A stretch of 64,000 bases of DNA from Thiolinea disciformis DSM 14473 (GTDB lineage Bacteria; Pseudomonadota; Gammaproteobacteria; Thiotrichales; Thiotrichaceae): assembly GCF_000371925.1 (NCBI RefSeq), contig NZ_AQVE01000008.1:62001-126000 (forward strand), read 5' to 3'. The stretch's first letter is position 1. Every line of letters begins with the position of its first letter. Positions 28,732 through 38,754 of the stretch are shown piece by piece. A model generated the notes under the pieces. The model did not search any database. It was not told the DNA's origin and saw only the letters and a program-made list of their open reading frames with translations. The position numbers were made by a program, and so were the translations under genes.

Positions 28732-30780
28732 ATGAAGCTGCAAAGCTATGCGCAAGGTGAATGGTATGCCTCTTCAACAACAGGAACAGTGATTCATCAC
28801 GCGATAAGTGGTGAAGCTATTGCTGAAATCAGCAGCGAGGGTCTCGATTTTCAGGCTATGCTGGATTATGCACGCCAAGTCGGATCCCCTAATTTACGCC
28901 GTTACACTTTTCACCAACGCGCGCTCATGCTTAAAGCTTTAGGCCAATATCTCATGGAGCGCAAAGAGCTTTTTTACACACTCTCCAAAGCAACCGGCGC
29001 TACTCGGACGGATTCGTGGATTGATATTGAAGGTGGGATTGGCACCATGTTGGTATTTGCCAGCAAAGGTCGACGTGAACTCCCCAATAGCAATTTATAT
29101 ATCGATGGCTCCCAAGAGCAGATTTCACGTCACGGTACTTTCACTGGTATCCATGTCTATACGCCGATTACAGGTGTAGCCTTACAAATTAATGCGTTTA
29201 ACTTCCCTGTTTGGGGGATGTTAGAAAAGCTTGCACCCAGCTTTTTAGCTGGTGTTCCCAGTATTGTTAAACCAGCTAGTCAAACGGCCTATCTCACTGA
29301 GCTAGTTGTACGCCATATTATTGAGTCGAACCTTCTGCCTGAAGGTTCACTGCAATTGATTTGTGGTAGTACCGGTGATTTATTTAATCACCTCACTTAC
29401 CAAGATGCGGTTAGCTTTACGGGTTCGGCTTGGACGGGACAAAAACTTAAACAGCATCCCACTGTGGTGGCAAATTCCGTGCGCTTCTATATGGAAGCCG
29501 ATTCCTTAAATAGTTCTATTTTAGGCAACGATGTTCAAGTGGGGTCACCTACTTTTGATTTGTATATCAAAGAAGTCGTCCGTGAGATGACAGTAAAAGC
29601 GGGGCAAAAATGCACAGCCATACGCCGTGCGATTGTGCCTGCGGATAAATTAGAAGCAGTGGCAGAAGCCTTAAAAGCGCGTTTGAGCAAGATTAGCGTG
29701 GGCGACCCCGATATTGAGGGTGTGCGCATGGGGGCTTTGGCTGGTTTGGATCAGCGCAATGATGTGCGCGGACGTATTGCTGAGCTGGCTAAAAATAATG
29801 AAATTATTTTTGGGAGCGCCGATGCTGTTGATGTGGTCGGGGCTAATCCTGAATCTGGGGCGTTTATGGCGCCAGTGTTGTTAGCCAGCCGTGACCCTTA
29901 TCACACGGCTGCGCACGATGTAGAAGCCTTTGGTCCTGTGAGTACCTTGATTCCTTATCAGACAGATGAAGAGGCTATTGCCTTAGCTGCTTTAGGTAAA
30001 GGTAGCTTAGTGGCATCAGTGGTCACCGCAAGCCCCAGTGTGGCGCGTAATCTGGTGGTCGGTGTTGCCCCTCATCATGGACGTGTATTGGTGCTGGATG
30101 AAAAAGCGGCGAAAGAGTCAACTGGTCATGGTTCGCCCTTAGCCCATTTGATTCATGGTGGCCCTGGACGCGCGGGTGGCAGTGAGGAGATGGGTGGGAT
30201 ACGGGGTGTAAAGCACTACATGCAACGTACTGCACTACAAGGCTCACCGGATATGCTGAGCGCGGTGACAGGGATGTGGTTGCAAGGTGCTGAGCGTCAT
30301 CTTGACAGTGTGCATCCTTTCCAAAAGAACTTTAATGAATTGGAAATCGGCGATGCGGTCATTAGTGAAAAGCGCACGATCAATTTGGCCGACATCGAAG
30401 CTTTTGCTGACTTGTCAGGCGATAAGTTTTATGCGCATATGGATCAAGCCGCAGCACAACGCAATCCTTTCTTCAAGGATCGTGTTGCGCATGGCTATTT
30501 CCTCGTTTCTTTAGCAGCCGGTTTGTTTGTCTGGCCGGGCGAAGGCCCTGTATTGGCGAATTATGGCTTGGATCATTTGCGCTTTGCGACCCCTGTTTAT
30601 GCGGGCGATACCTTGCAAGTGCAATTTACCTGTAAGCAAAAAACCAATCGCGAAACCGAAGATTATGGCGAAGTGCGCTGGGACACCACAATTGTGAATC
30701 AAGACGGCGCTGTGGTTGCCAATTATGATGTATTGACACTGGTGGCTAAAGAAGCCCACCGTGAAGGAGTAAACTCATGA
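28732..30780 (+). CDS. paaZ: PaaZ, oxepin-CoA hydrolase / aldehyde dehydrogenase
   Basis: A 682-residue bifunctional enzyme that opens the oxepin-CoA ring with its C-terminal MaoC-type hydratase domain and oxidises the resulting aldehyde with its N-terminal NADP-dependent aldehyde dehydrogenase domain. The dehydrogenase has [26 protein letters not shown] and the nucleophile in [15 protein letters not shown] (about residue 290). The hydratase domain from about 545 has [19 protein letters not shown] and [12 protein letters not shown]. It is the first gene of the plus-strand paa operon, behind GGAGGAGATCGGCGG. Confidence 0.95.
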   Translation: MKLQSYAQGEWYASSTTGTVIHHAISGEAIAEISSEGLDFQAMLDYARQVGSPNLRRYTFHQRALMLKALGQYLMERKELFYTLSKATGATRTDSWIDIEGGIGTMLVFASKGRRELPNSNLYIDGSQEQISRHGTFTGIHVYTPITGVALQINAFNFPVWGMLEKLAPSFLAGVPSIVKPASQTAYLTELVVRHIIESNLLPEGSLQLICGSTGDLFNHLTYQDAVSFTGSAWTGQKLKQHPTVVANSVRFYMEADSLNSSILGNDVQVGSPTFDLYIKEVVREMTVKAGQKCTAIRRAIVPADKLEAVAEALKARLSKISVGDPDIEGVRMGALAGLDQRNDVRGRIAELAKNNEIIFGSADAVDVVGANPESGAFMAPVLLASRDPYHTAAHDVEAFGPVSTLIPYQTDEEAIALAALGKGSLVASVVTASPSVARNLVVGVAPHHGRVLVLDEKAAKESTGHGSPLAHLIHGGPGRAGGSEEMGGIRGVKHYMQRTALQGSPDMLSAVTGMWLQGAERHLDSVHPFQKNFNELEIGDAVISEKRTINLADIEAFADLSGDKFYAHMDQAAAQRNPFFKDRVAHGYFLVSLAAGLFVWPGEGPVLANYGLDHLRFATPVYAGDTLQVQFTCKQKTNRETEDYGEVRWDTTIVNQDGAVVANYDVLTLVAKEAHREGVNS

Positions 30781-31718
30781 ATCATGAAGAAAACTTCATG
30801 CGCAAGATTAATGCCGAAGAAAAAATTGAGCCAAAAGATTGGATGCCCGACGCTTACCGTAAAAATCTTTTGCGTCAAATTTCTCAGCACGCGCACTCCG
30901 AAGTGATTGGAATGCAGCCAGAAGGTAATTGGATCACACGCGCACCCTCCCTGCGTCGTAAAGCGGTATTGCTCGCGAAGGTTCAAGATGAAGGTGGTCA
31001 TGGCCTGTATTTGTATAGTGCAGCGGAAACCTTAGGTACTTCACGTGAGGAACTGGTGGCAGCAATGCAATCCGGCGAAGCGAAGTATGCCTCTATCTTC
31101 AATTATCCAACCCAGACTTGGGCGGATATTGGGGCAATTGGCTGGCTCGTGGATGGCGCAGCAATTGTGAATCAAGTCTCGCTACAACGTACCTCTTATG
31201 GCCCTTATTCACGCGCCATGATTCGGATTTGTAAAGAAGAAAGTTTCCATCAGCGCCAAGGTTATGAGTTGATGCTGGCCTTAGCCAAAGGTAGCCCTGA
31301 GCAAAAATCGATGGCACAAGATGCGCTAAATCGTTTTTATTGGCCAGCCCTGATGATGTTTGGCCCACATGATGCTGAGTCAGCGCACTCTGCTAAATCC
31401 ATGACTTGGAAAATTAAGCGCGAAAGTAATGATGATTTGCGCCAAAAGTTTATTGATCAAACCGTGCAACAGATTGAAGTGTTGGGCTTAGAGCATCCTG
31501 ATAAAGATCTGAAATGGAATGAGGCACGCGGGCATTATGATTCGGGCGAAATTGACTGGGATGAGTTTTATAGCGTGATTAATGGCAATGGTCACTGCAA
31601 TCGCCAGCGCTTAGAGCATCACATCCGAGCGCATGAGGAAGGGGCTTGGGTGCGTGAGGCAATGACCGCCTATAACGCAAAGCAACAAGCAAAGCAAACC
31701 CAAGCACAAGCGGCATAA
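30777..31718 (+). CDS. paaA: PaaA, phenylacetyl-CoA 1,2-epoxidase catalytic subunit
   Basis: A 313-residue diiron oxygenase subunit that epoxidises the ring of phenylacetyl-CoA. The ferritin-like carboxylate and histidine ligands are seen in [16 protein letters not shown] and [14 protein letters not shown]. The segment [20 protein letters not shown] is typical of PaaA. The start overlaps the paaZ stop (ATGA) and has AAGGAGTAAACTC upstream. It acts as a complex with PaaB, PaaC and the reductase PaaE. Confidence 0.96.
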   Translation: MNHEENFMRKINAEEKIEPKDWMPDAYRKNLLRQISQHAHSEVIGMQPEGNWITRAPSLRRKAVLLAKVQDEGGHGLYLYSAAETLGTSREELVAAMQSGEAKYASIFNYPTQTWADIGAIGWLVDGAAIVNQVSLQRTSYGPYSRAMIRICKEESFHQRQGYELMLALAKGSPEQKSMAQDALNRFYWPALMMFGPHDAESAHSAKSMTWKIKRESNDDLRQKFIDQTVQQIEVLGLEHPDKDLKWNEARGHYDSGEIDWDEFYSVINGNGHCNRQRLEHHIRAHEEGAWVREAMTAYNAKQQAKQTQAQAA

Positions 31719-31730
31719 AGGAGTAAGTTC

Positions 31731-32012
31731 ATGGCTAATCTAGAGTTATACGAAGTATTTGTCCGTTCACGGCGTGGCCTTGATCATAAGCATGTGGGCA
31801 GTTTGCACGCGCAGGATGCGGAGCAAGCCTTGGAGTATGCACGTGATTGTTATACGCGACGTAGTGAAGGGGTGAGTATTTGGGTCGTGCGCTCACGTGA
31901 TATTTGTGCCTCACAAGAAGATGATAGCGCAAGCTTCTATGATCCATCGGATGACAAACCTTATCGTCATGCTTTGTACTATCAGCTCCCTGACGCTGTT
32001 AACAATATGTGA
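31731..32012 (+). CDS. paaB: PaaB, phenylacetyl-CoA epoxidase structural subunit
   Basis: A 93-residue subunit of the epoxidase, matching the family length. The sequence LYEVFVRSRRGLDHKHVGSLHA followed by ALEYARDCYTRRSEGVSIWVV is characteristic of PaaB. It bridges PaaA-PaaC dimers in the complex and has no catalytic residues. It lies 12 bp after paaA with AAGGAGTAAGTTC as ribosome binding site. Confidence 0.95.
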   Translation: MANLELYEVFVRSRRGLDHKHVGSLHAQDAEQALEYARDCYTRRSEGVSIWVVRSRDICASQEDDSASFYDPSDDKPYRHALYYQLPDAVNNM

Positions 32013-32020
32013 GGCTAGCC

Positions 32021-32782
32021 ATGAGTGATTTAACGGCAGCAACGTTGGAATATGCCACGCGTCTTGGTGACGATGCTTTAGTCTTGGGACACCGTATTTC
32101 GGAGTGGTGTAGTAATGGTCCTTTTTTAGAAGAGGATTTAGCCTTAAGTAATGTGGCGCTCGATTATATTGGTCGTGCCCGCATGTACTATACCTATGCC
32201 GCTGAATTAGCTGGAGGCGGTAAGACTGAGGATGATTTTGCCTATACCCGTGACGCGCGCGAGTTTCGTAATTTACTCATCCATGAATTACCCCGTGGCG
32301 ACTTCGCTTATACCATGGTGCGTCAACTGTTAGTCGATGTGTTTAATCTTTTGTATTTGGAGGCGTTAACACAGTCTGCCGATGCCAATTTAGCAGCGAT
32401 TGCCCACAAAGCAATTAAAGAAACTCGCTATCATTTGCGCCGTAGTAAGGAGTGGGTACTACGACTAGGCGATGGAACGGCGGAAAGTCACAAACGTACG
32501 CAGCGTGCGGTCGATGCTTTATGGGGTTATACCCATGAGTTATTTGAAATAGATGCTTTGGAGCAATCCTTAGCAGAGGTGGGTATTGGGGTAAACAATA
32601 CGGGCTTGCGTCCAGCTTGGTTAGCGCAAGTCAGTGCAATCCTAAGTGAGGCCACCTTGACTGTGCCTAAGGATGATTGGGCGGTGCGTGGCGGTCGTGT
32701 TGGCTACCACACTGAAAATCTTGGACACTTGCTCACAGAATTACAGTTCTTACACCGTGCTTATCCGGGACTGAAGTGGTAA
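32021..32782 (+). CDS. paaC: PaaC, phenylacetyl-CoA epoxidase structural subunit
   Basis: A 253-residue ferritin-fold subunit that pairs with PaaA but lacks a diiron centre. It shows LGDDALVLGHRISEWCSNGPFLEEDLALSN-type family sequence, split here as LGDDALVLGHRISEW and GPFLEEDLALSNVALD, and HLRRSKEWVLRLGDGT. The ATG at 32021 follows GAGGCTAGCC and is preferred over a GTG at 32009 inside the paaB end. Confidence 0.94.
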   Translation: MSDLTAATLEYATRLGDDALVLGHRISEWCSNGPFLEEDLALSNVALDYIGRARMYYTYAAELAGGGKTEDDFAYTRDAREFRNLLIHELPRGDFAYTMVRQLLVDVFNLLYLEALTQSADANLAAIAHKAIKETRYHLRRSKEWVLRLGDGTAESHKRTQRAVDALWGYTHELFEIDALEQSLAEVGIGVNNTGLRPAWLAQVSAILSEATLTVPKDDWAVRGGRVGYHTENLGHLLTELQFLHRAYPGLKW

Positions 32783-32787
32783 AAGCC

Positions 32788-33345
32788 ATGAGTGTAAGCA
32801 CGATTCCCATTGTGACTTCGGCTTGGCAAGAGCGTTTGCAGCGTCGCCAAGGCTCCGCTTATTCGGCTATTTGGGATTTGCTGGATGCGGTTAAAGATCC
32901 AGAAATTCCGGTGATCAGTCTATGGGACTTAGGGGTGTTATGCGATATTCAGCAACAAAGTCATGAGGATGGAACGCTGACCGTGGTAAGCATTACACCC
33001 ACGTATTCAGGATGTCCAGCCGTGGATATGATGCGGGATCAAATTGCCGAAGTCCTAGAGCAAGCGCAATTACGTCCTTATCAAATCAAGACACAGCTTG
33101 CACCCGCTTGGACAACCGATTGCTTATCGCCCAAAGCACGCAAGCAATTGCAAGCCTATGGTATTGCACCACCACAAACTAGCTGTATGCACGCACAAAG
33201 CTACACACCAGAGCTTGGTGTGCCTTGTCCACGCTGTGCATCAAGCAATACGCAACGTATTAGTGAATTTGGTTCTACCGCCTGCAAAGCATTATTTCAA
33301 TGTGAAGCTTGTGGTGAGCCATTTGACTACTTTAAGGTTTTATGA
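32788..33345 (+). CDS. paaD: PaaD, Fe-S assembly factor for the phenylacetyl-CoA epoxidase
   Basis: A 185-residue MIP18/SufT-type protein with a C-terminal zinc-binding extension. The MIP18 core includes LLDAVKDPEIPVISLWDLGV and the cysteine loop TYSGCPAVDMMRDQI. The tail has CPRCASSNTQRISEFGST and CKALFQCEACGEPFDY, forming a four-cysteine site. PaaD is needed to mature the [2Fe-2S] cluster of PaaE. The ATG at 32788 lies 5 bp after the paaC stop; an upstream GTG at 32776 is possible but overlaps paaC. Confidence 0.93.
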   Translation: MSVSTIPIVTSAWQERLQRRQGSAYSAIWDLLDAVKDPEIPVISLWDLGVLCDIQQQSHEDGTLTVVSITPTYSGCPAVDMMRDQIAEVLEQAQLRPYQIKTQLAPAWTTDCLSPKARKQLQAYGIAPPQTSCMHAQSYTPELGVPCPRCASSNTQRISEFGSTACKALFQCEACGEPFDYFKVL

Positions 33346-33355
33346 GGAGAGCGGC

Positions 33356-34453
33356 ATGTCGGATACGAATTTTTACCCTTTAACCATAGCCGATGTGCGT
33401 CCTGAAACTGATACAGCAGTTTGTGTGACGTTTAAAGTGCCCAGCGACTTACAAGACAAATTTCAGTTTATTCAAGGCCAATATTTGACCTTACGCGCTA
33501 CGATTAATGGTGAGGAGGTACGCCGCTCGTATTCGATTTGCTCAGGTGTACACGATCATAAATTGCAAGTAGGCATTAAGCGGGTGCGTGGTGGAAAGTT
33601 CTCGAACTATGCTAATGATCATTTTAAAGCGGGTGACGTGATTGAGGTGATGCCGCCCCAAGGACATTTCTACACGGACTTGAGCGCGGAGCAGGCTAAG
33701 AATTATATGTGTTTGGCAGCCGGCAGTGGTATTACGCCGATTTTGTCGATTATTAAAACGATTCTGGTGGAAGAGCCAAAAAGTCGAATCACCCTAATTT
33801 ACGGTAATCGCCGTACACAATCCGTACTCTTTAAAGAAGAGCTGAGTTTTATTAAAAATCGTTATCTGACACGCTTTCAGTGGATCAATATTATGAGCCA
33901 AGAGGATCAGGGGGCGGATTTGATTAATGGAATGATTGATAATAATAAAGGCTCGGCTTTACATCGCAGTCGTTTGATTAATATTAAAACGACGGATGAA
34001 GTGTTTATTTGTGGCCCAGAAGCCATGATGTCAGAAGTATCGCGTGGCTTTCGTGCCTCAGGTTTTGAGGACTCACGTATTCACTATGAGTTATTTGCCA
34101 ATTCTTCCGAAGATGCTGCAAAGGTCTTAGAAAAATCCCAACAACGTATTGAGACTTATGGTGAAGAAAAAACCTCGAAGGTCACGGTTATTGCGGATGG
34201 ACGTGCATTGCAATTCGAATTAGCGACGGTAGGTGCGAATATTTTGGATGCAGGCATTCAGCAGGGTATGGAATTGCCTTATGCTTGCAAGGCGGGCGTA
34301 TGTTCCACTTGCAAGGCCAAATTAGTTAAAGGGCAAGTGGATATGGACTTGCATCATGGCTTAGAAGCGCATGAAATTGCAGCCGGTTATATTTTAACTT
34401 GCCAAGCGCATCCGGTCTCAGACGAGGTGATTGTCGATTTTGATCAGCGCTGA
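33356..34453 (+). CDS. paaE: PaaE, phenylacetyl-CoA epoxidase reductase
   Basis: A 365-residue NADPH-dependent reductase feeding electrons to PaaA. It has an N-terminal FAD domain (RRSYSICSG), an NADP domain (AAGSGITPILSII) and a C-terminal plant-type [2Fe-2S] ferredoxin domain with CKAGVCSTCKAK and a distal LTCQAHP cysteine. The ATG at 33356 follows GAGGAGAGCGGC; the same frame is open far upstream through paaD, but that stretch is paaD read in another frame. The window thus has two reductases for ring epoxidases, this one and the BoxA-like protein. Confidence 0.95.
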   Translation: MSDTNFYPLTIADVRPETDTAVCVTFKVPSDLQDKFQFIQGQYLTLRATINGEEVRRSYSICSGVHDHKLQVGIKRVRGGKFSNYANDHFKAGDVIEVMPPQGHFYTDLSAEQAKNYMCLAAGSGITPILSIIKTILVEEPKSRITLIYGNRRTQSVLFKEELSFIKNRYLTRFQWINIMSQEDQGADLINGMIDNNKGSALHRSRLINIKTTDEVFICGPEAMMSEVSRGFRASGFEDSRIHYELFANSSEDAAKVLEKSQQRIETYGEEKTSKVTVIADGRALQFELATVGANILDAGIQQGMELPYACKAGVCSTCKAKLVKGQVDMDLHHGLEAHEIAAGYILTCQAHPVSDEVIVDFDQR

Positions 34454-34492
34454 TGAATTTATAGATGTCATTATGATTGATTAGCTAGTTGC

Positions 34493-34509
34493 GTCAGCCT
34501 TAGGCTGAC
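34493..34509. promoter_or_regulatory. Hairpin between paaE and the TRAP genes
   Basis: Perfect inverted repeat GTCAGCCT/AGGCTGAC around one T in the 84-bp paaE-dctP gap. It is followed by ATCCTTAAAAC, without a T tract. It could attenuate transcription or protect the downstream mRNA, raising or separating expression of the binding-protein gene. Confidence 0.5.
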
Positions 34510-34537
34510 ATCCTTAAAACTTGGAGGAGAGTTTTCT

Positions 34538-35569
34538 ATGAAACGTCTTGCGATTCAACGTGCTGTGATGCGCGCTACTGCTGTATCAGTTGCTTTATTG
34601 ATGAGTAGTGCCGCTTGGGCAGAAACAGTCATTCGAGTGGGTTCTTGGTTACCCCCTGCTCATACCATGAATGCCGATGTCTTGCCCACTTGGGGGAGGT
34701 GGATCGAAGAAGCTACCGAAGGCCGCGTCAAACTCAAAATTGAATACCCCGGCGGCGACCCTAAAGCCTTACTTGATCAAGTTCAAGATGGTGCTTATGA
34801 AGCAGCGTGGACTTTCCACGGTTATTATCCTGGGCGTTTTAAATTAACCAAAATGGTCGAATTACCGGGTATTGAAGGGGGCGCCAAAGGTGCTTCGATT
34901 GCGCACTGGCGCGTGAATGAAAAATACCTTTCGAAATCGAAAGAACATGAAGGCGTGGTATTAGCTGGTTTATTTACGCATGGCCCTGGTCAAATTCACT
35001 TAGCGAAACCTATTGAAAAACTGGCTGATCTGAAGGGTAAAAAGATTCGTATCGGTGGCGGTGTACAAGCTGATATTGGTAAGGCCATGGGGCTTGAGGG
35101 TGTTGCAGCACCGGGCTCGAAGGTTTATGAAATTCTCGCCCAAGGTGTAGCAGATGGTGCTTTTATGCCGATGGGTGAGAAGAAAACCTTGCGCTTAAAA
35201 GAAGTTGCCCCGTTCTCAATCAAATTTCCCAATGGCATGTATTTGGGAAGTTTCATGATTATTCTCAACCAAGAATTCATGGATAAACTAGATCCAAAAG
35301 ACCGCGAAGCGATTATGAAGGTTTCCGGTGAAAAGTTGTCAGCGTTAGCTGGTGAAAAATGGGGGGCTGAAGCGGAAGAAGGTGAAAAAGATGCTTTAGC
35401 CGCAGGCAATACCATTAAAGAAGCAACCCCAGAAATGTTGGCAGAGTTTGCCGAAATGACTAAGGATTTTGACAAAAACTTCTTAGAAAGTGTCAAAGAT
35501 AGCGGTATTGATGCAGCGGCTGCTTTAAAAGAGTTACGCGAAATTTCTAAGGCGGAAGGGGCAAAATAA
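34538..35569 (+). CDS. TRAP transporter substrate-binding protein (DctP family)
   Basis: A 343-residue periplasmic solute-binding protein. A signal peptide (RATAVSVALLMSSAAWA) is cleaved after about residue 28; the mature part begins ETVIRVGSWLPPAHTMNADV and contains GLFTHGPGQIHLAKPIEKLADLKGKK-type DctP sequence, with LKGKKIRIGG visible. It lies directly between paaE and paaG on the same strand with its own strong ribosome binding site (GGAGGAG). The most economical role is uptake of phenylacetate or a related aromatic acid, because no PaaL-type permease gene is seen. This substrate is inferred from position. Confidence 0.9.
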   Translation: MKRLAIQRAVMRATAVSVALLMSSAAWAETVIRVGSWLPPAHTMNADVLPTWGRWIEEATEGRVKLKIEYPGGDPKALLDQVQDGAYEAAWTFHGYYPGRFKLTKMVELPGIEGGAKGASIAHWRVNEKYLSKSKEHEGVVLAGLFTHGPGQIHLAKPIEKLADLKGKKIRIGGGVQADIGKAMGLEGVAAPGSKVYEILAQGVADGAFMPMGEKKTLRLKEVAPFSIKFPNGMYLGSFMIILNQEFMDKLDPKDREAIMKVSGEKLSALAGEKWGAEAEEGEKDALAAGNTIKEATPEMLAEFAEMTKDFDKNFLESVKDSGIDAAAALKELREISKAEGAK

Positions 35570-35570
35570 T

Positions 35571-36113
35571 ATGACGAGTGCTGATCAAATCACCCAGCAC
35601 TCTGAGAAAGGGCTAGTCAAGGGGCTAGCTCTTACCCTCAACCTGATTGCAGGTAGTGCTTTAACACTGATGATGATTATCACCTGTATCGATGTAATTG
35701 GCCGTTATGTTTTTAATAAACCTTTAGTGGGTGGTGTAGAGCTAATTGAAGTTTTATTAGGCGTGATGATCTTTATGGCCTTGCCAGTGATTTCTTGGCG
35801 CAATGAACAAGTAGTGGTGGATATTTTAGACCCTTTTGTTCCTCATCATGTCAGCTTTGTTCGTAATGTTTTATTTAATGTAGTGACTGCCATTGCTCTG
35901 ATTGTCATTGGGATGCGTATTTGGGAGTTGGGTGCACGCGCGAGTTCTCACGGCGAAGTAACCGAGTATCTACATTTGCCAGTGGGTATGGTTATTAGCT
36001 TCTTTGGAGTCATGTGCTGGTTTACGGCCTTAGTATTGCTTACTTTAGGCATCTATCGAGCACTAGTACAGTATCGTTTAGAGCAACACTCACCTAATCC
36101 AAACTTGGAGTAG
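35571..36113 (+). CDS. TRAP transporter small permease (DctQ family)
   Basis: A 180-residue membrane protein with four helices, containing the DctQ pattern CIDVIGRYVFNKPLVGGVELIE. It starts one base after the dctP-type stop and is followed 4 bp later by the large permease. It is the small membrane partner of the same sodium-coupled transporter. Confidence 0.9.
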   Translation: MTSADQITQHSEKGLVKGLALTLNLIAGSALTLMMIITCIDVIGRYVFNKPLVGGVELIEVLLGVMIFMALPVISWRNEQVVVDILDPFVPHHVSFVRNVLFNVVTAIALIVIGMRIWELGARASSHGEVTEYLHLPVGMVISFFGVMCWFTALVLLTLGIYRALVQYRLEQHSPNPNLE

Positions 36114-36117
36114 AACC

Positions 36118-37419
36118 ATGTTAGTGTCCTTAGTGGGTTTTGCGGTTTTACTGTTTCTAATTATGGTGCGTATGCCCATTGGTATTGCCATGGGCTTGGT
36201 CGGTTTTTTTGGGTTTGCCTGGTTAAATGATTGGAATTGGACGGCTGCCTTATCCATGTCCGCACGTCGTCTTATTGACACCTCACGCGATTATAGTTTA
36301 ACCGTTATCCCGCTGTTTATTCTGATGGGTAACTTTGTTACCAAATCCGGTTTATCTAATGAGCTGTATCGAGCTTCGTATGCCTTCATGGGGCATTTAC
36401 GCGGCGGCTTAGCAATGGCAACGGTAGTTGCGTGTGGCGGCTTTTCAGCTATCTGTGGCTCAAGTTTAGCGACTGCCGCCACCATGTCCAAAGTGTCAAT
36501 GCCACCGATGCGCAAGTATGGTTATAGCGACAGTTTAGCCACGGCATCGATTGCAGCAGGTGGCACACTTGGAATATTGATTCCTCCCAGTGTTATTTTG
36601 CTGATTTACGGCATTATGACCGAGCAAAGTATTCGCGAACTATTTGCAGCGGGTTTTCTCCCCGGCATGTTAGGGATTGTGCTTTATGTCGGTGCAGTCG
36701 CTTGGACTGTATGGCGTAATCCTAAAGCAGGCCCTCCGGGCGAGCGTTCGACGGGTAAAGAGCGCCTCGAAGCTTTAAAAGGGGTATGGGGTACTTTAGC
36801 GTTATTTGTCCTAGTTATCGGTGGCATGTATATCGGTATGTTCACTGCCACAGAAGCTGCTGGCATTGGTGCAGCGGGGGCATTTTTAATTGCATTGTCT
36901 CGCAAATCCATCACGTGGCGTAGCTTATATGAAGTGTTGACTGAAACCGCACATACCTCTGCCTCCTTATTCTTCGTCGTAATTGGTGCGCTGATTTTCT
37001 CTAACTTCATTACCCGAGCTGAGTTTCCAGACTACTTACTCCAATTTGTACAAAGCTACAACCTCAGCCCCATGGCGGTAATTTTTCTGATTTTATTCAT
37101 TTATATTTTACTTGGCTGCATCTTAGAAAGTTTGTCCATGATGCTACTAACCGTGCCGATCTTTTATCCCTTGGTACAAAGCCTTGGTTTTGACTTGGTG
37201 TGGTTTGGGATTTTAGTGGTAGTGGTCACAGAAATTAGTTTGCTAACCCCACCAGTCGGGTTGAATGTCTTTGTGCTAAGTGGTGTGCTGAAAGATGTCA
37301 AAACTAGTACGATTTTTAAAGGGGTTACTCCTTTTTGGGTGGCTGACCTTATCCGCCTAACACTCTTGACTTTGATCCCCACAATCTCATTGTTTTTACC
37401 CACGGTGTTATATCGTTAA
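36118..37419 (+). CDS. TRAP transporter large permease (DctM family)
   Basis: A 433-residue permease with about twelve helices. Typical DctM features are VIPLFILMGNFVTKSGL, GGFSAICGSSLATAATMSKV and AGGTLGILIPPSVILLIYG. It completes the DctPQM set. The paaG gene starts at or just after its stop codon, so transport and catabolic genes are cotranscribed. The motif spacing is normal and no gene breakage is visible. Confidence 0.93.
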   Translation: MLVSLVGFAVLLFLIMVRMPIGIAMGLVGFFGFAWLNDWNWTAALSMSARRLIDTSRDYSLTVIPLFILMGNFVTKSGLSNELYRASYAFMGHLRGGLAMATVVACGGFSAICGSSLATAATMSKVSMPPMRKYGYSDSLATASIAAGGTLGILIPPSVILLIYGIMTEQSIRELFAAGFLPGMLGIVLYVGAVAWTVWRNPKAGPPGERSTGKERLEALKGVWGTLALFVLVIGGMYIGMFTATEAAGIGAAGAFLIALSRKSITWRSLYEVLTETAHTSASLFFVVIGALIFSNFITRAEFPDYLLQFVQSYNLSPMAVIFLILFIYILLGCILESLSMMLLTVPIFYPLVQSLGFDLVWFGILVVVVTEISLLTPPVGLNVFVLSGVLKDVKTSTIFKGVTPFWVADLIRLTLLTLIPTISLFLPTVLYR

Positions 37420-37433
37420 TGTGCAAGGAAACG

Positions 37434-38228
37434 ATGATGGCATTTACCCATATTGAATTTACCATTGACCAAGGCGTAGCAACGTTGAGTCTGAATCGGC
37501 CTGAGACGTTAAATAGTTTTACGGCGGATATGCATCAAGAAGTACGCCAAGCGTTGAGCGAAGTTCAAAGTAATACAGCGGTGCGTTGCTTATTGTTAAC
37601 GGGTAAGGGGCGCGGTTTTTGTGCTGGACAAGATTTGAATGACCGCATGGTTGATCCGAATGCTGAAGTGGTCGATTTAGGGCAAACGATTGAGGACTAT
37701 TACAACCCCTTAATTCGTCGTTTGCGCGCTTTGCCCATGCCCGTGATTTGTGCGGTGAATGGTGTGGCTGCAGGTGCTGGTGCGAACTTAGCTTTAGCGT
37801 GTGACATTGTGTTAGCAGCACGCTCGGCGAAGTTTATTCAAGCATTCTGCAAGATTGGTTTATTACCTGACTCGGGTGGTACTTGGACTTTACCGCGCTT
37901 AGTCGGTGGGGCGCGTGCCATGGCGTTAAGCTTATTAGGTGACAAAGTGAGTGCTGAGCAGGCCGAACAATGGGGCATGATTTGGAAATGTGTTGATGAT
38001 GAGCATTTGCTGAAAGAAGCGACTGAGATGGCACATTATCTCGCCACACAACCGACCCAAGGCTTAGCGTATATCAAGCAAGCTTTGCAAGCCTCATCCA
38101 CCAATACCTTGGATCAGCAATTGGATTTAGAACGTGATTTGCAGCGTTTAGCGGGTCGCACTGTGGATTATCGGGAAGGTATCCAAGCGTTTTTTGCTAA
38201 ACGTGCGCCGCAATTTGTCGGCCATTAA
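37434..38228 (+). CDS. paaG: PaaG, 1,2-epoxyphenylacetyl-CoA isomerase
   Basis: A crotonase-fold isomerase of about 264 residues that converts the ring epoxide to oxepin-CoA. It is very close to E. coli PaaG through LTGKGRGFCAGQDLNDR, YYNPLIRRLRALPMPVIC, GVAAGAGANLALACDIV and the C-terminal DLERDLQRLAGRTVDYREG. ATGs at 37434 and 37437 both fit the ribosome binding site AAGGA; the ATG at 37419 that overlaps the permease stop is less likely. Confidence 0.94.
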   Translation: MMAFTHIEFTIDQGVATLSLNRPETLNSFTADMHQEVRQALSEVQSNTAVRCLLLTGKGRGFCAGQDLNDRMVDPNAEVVDLGQTIEDYYNPLIRRLRALPMPVICAVNGVAAGAGANLALACDIVLAARSAKFIQAFCKIGLLPDSGGTWTLPRLVGGARAMALSLLGDKVSAEQAEQWGMIWKCVDDEHLLKEATEMAHYLATQPTQGLAYIKQALQASSTNTLDQQLDLERDLQRLAGRTVDYREGIQAFFAKRAPQFVGH

Positions 38229-38243
38229 CCCAAGGATTGCAGC

Positions 38244-38711
38244 ATGAACCAAACCATAAGCCCTGAGGCTTTAGCGCAATTGTGTAGTGATACTATGCAC
38301 AGGAATGATAAAGCCTCCTTAGCGATGGGTATTGAGATCGTAGAAAGTCTGCCGGGTTATGCGCGTTTACAGATGCAAGTGCGTGAAAATATGCTTAATG
38401 GGCATGATGTGTGTCATGGGGGTATGATGTTTACTTTAGCAGATACGGCTTTTGCTCATGCTTGTAATAACAGCAATAAAGTGACCTTAGCCTCGGGATG
38501 CACGATTGATTTTCTTGCACCTGCTTATCAAGGGGATTGGCTTACCGCGACGGCTCAACAGCGTTCGCGTAGTGGTCGAACCGGTATCTATGATGTGGAA
38601 ATTCATCGTCAAGATGGCAGTTTAATTGCGGTGTTTCGAGGGCGCTCGTATCAATTGAAAGGTCATGTTGTTCCCGAGTCAAGCGATCAGGTGACTAGCC
38701 CTGTGACTTAA
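38244..38711 (+). CDS. paaI: PaaI, hydroxyphenylacetyl-CoA thioesterase
   Basis: A 155-residue hot-dog thioesterase. The active-site segment NGHDVCHGGMMFTLADTAFAHACN is characteristic of PaaI, with Asn and Asp catalytic residues, and TLASGCTIDFLAPAYQGDWL follows. PaaI hydrolyses hydroxylated phenylacetyl-CoA side products and frees CoA. It lies 15 bp after paaG in the operon. Confidence 0.93.
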   Translation: MNQTISPEALAQLCSDTMHRNDKASLAMGIEIVESLPGYARLQMQVRENMLNGHDVCHGGMMFTLADTAFAHACNNSNKVTLASGCTIDFLAPAYQGDWLTATAQQRSRSGRTGIYDVEIHRQDGSLIAVFRGRSYQLKGHVVPESSDQVTSPVT

Positions 38712-38754
38712 TACTAATGAGGCAGTGCTGGATGAGCACTGAGGAGGAGAATTT

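Noticed and set aside
33098-33355. Long N-terminal extension of paaE
   Set aside because: The frame runs through paaD, which is a recognised gene in another frame; the good ribosome binding site and family start are at 33356.
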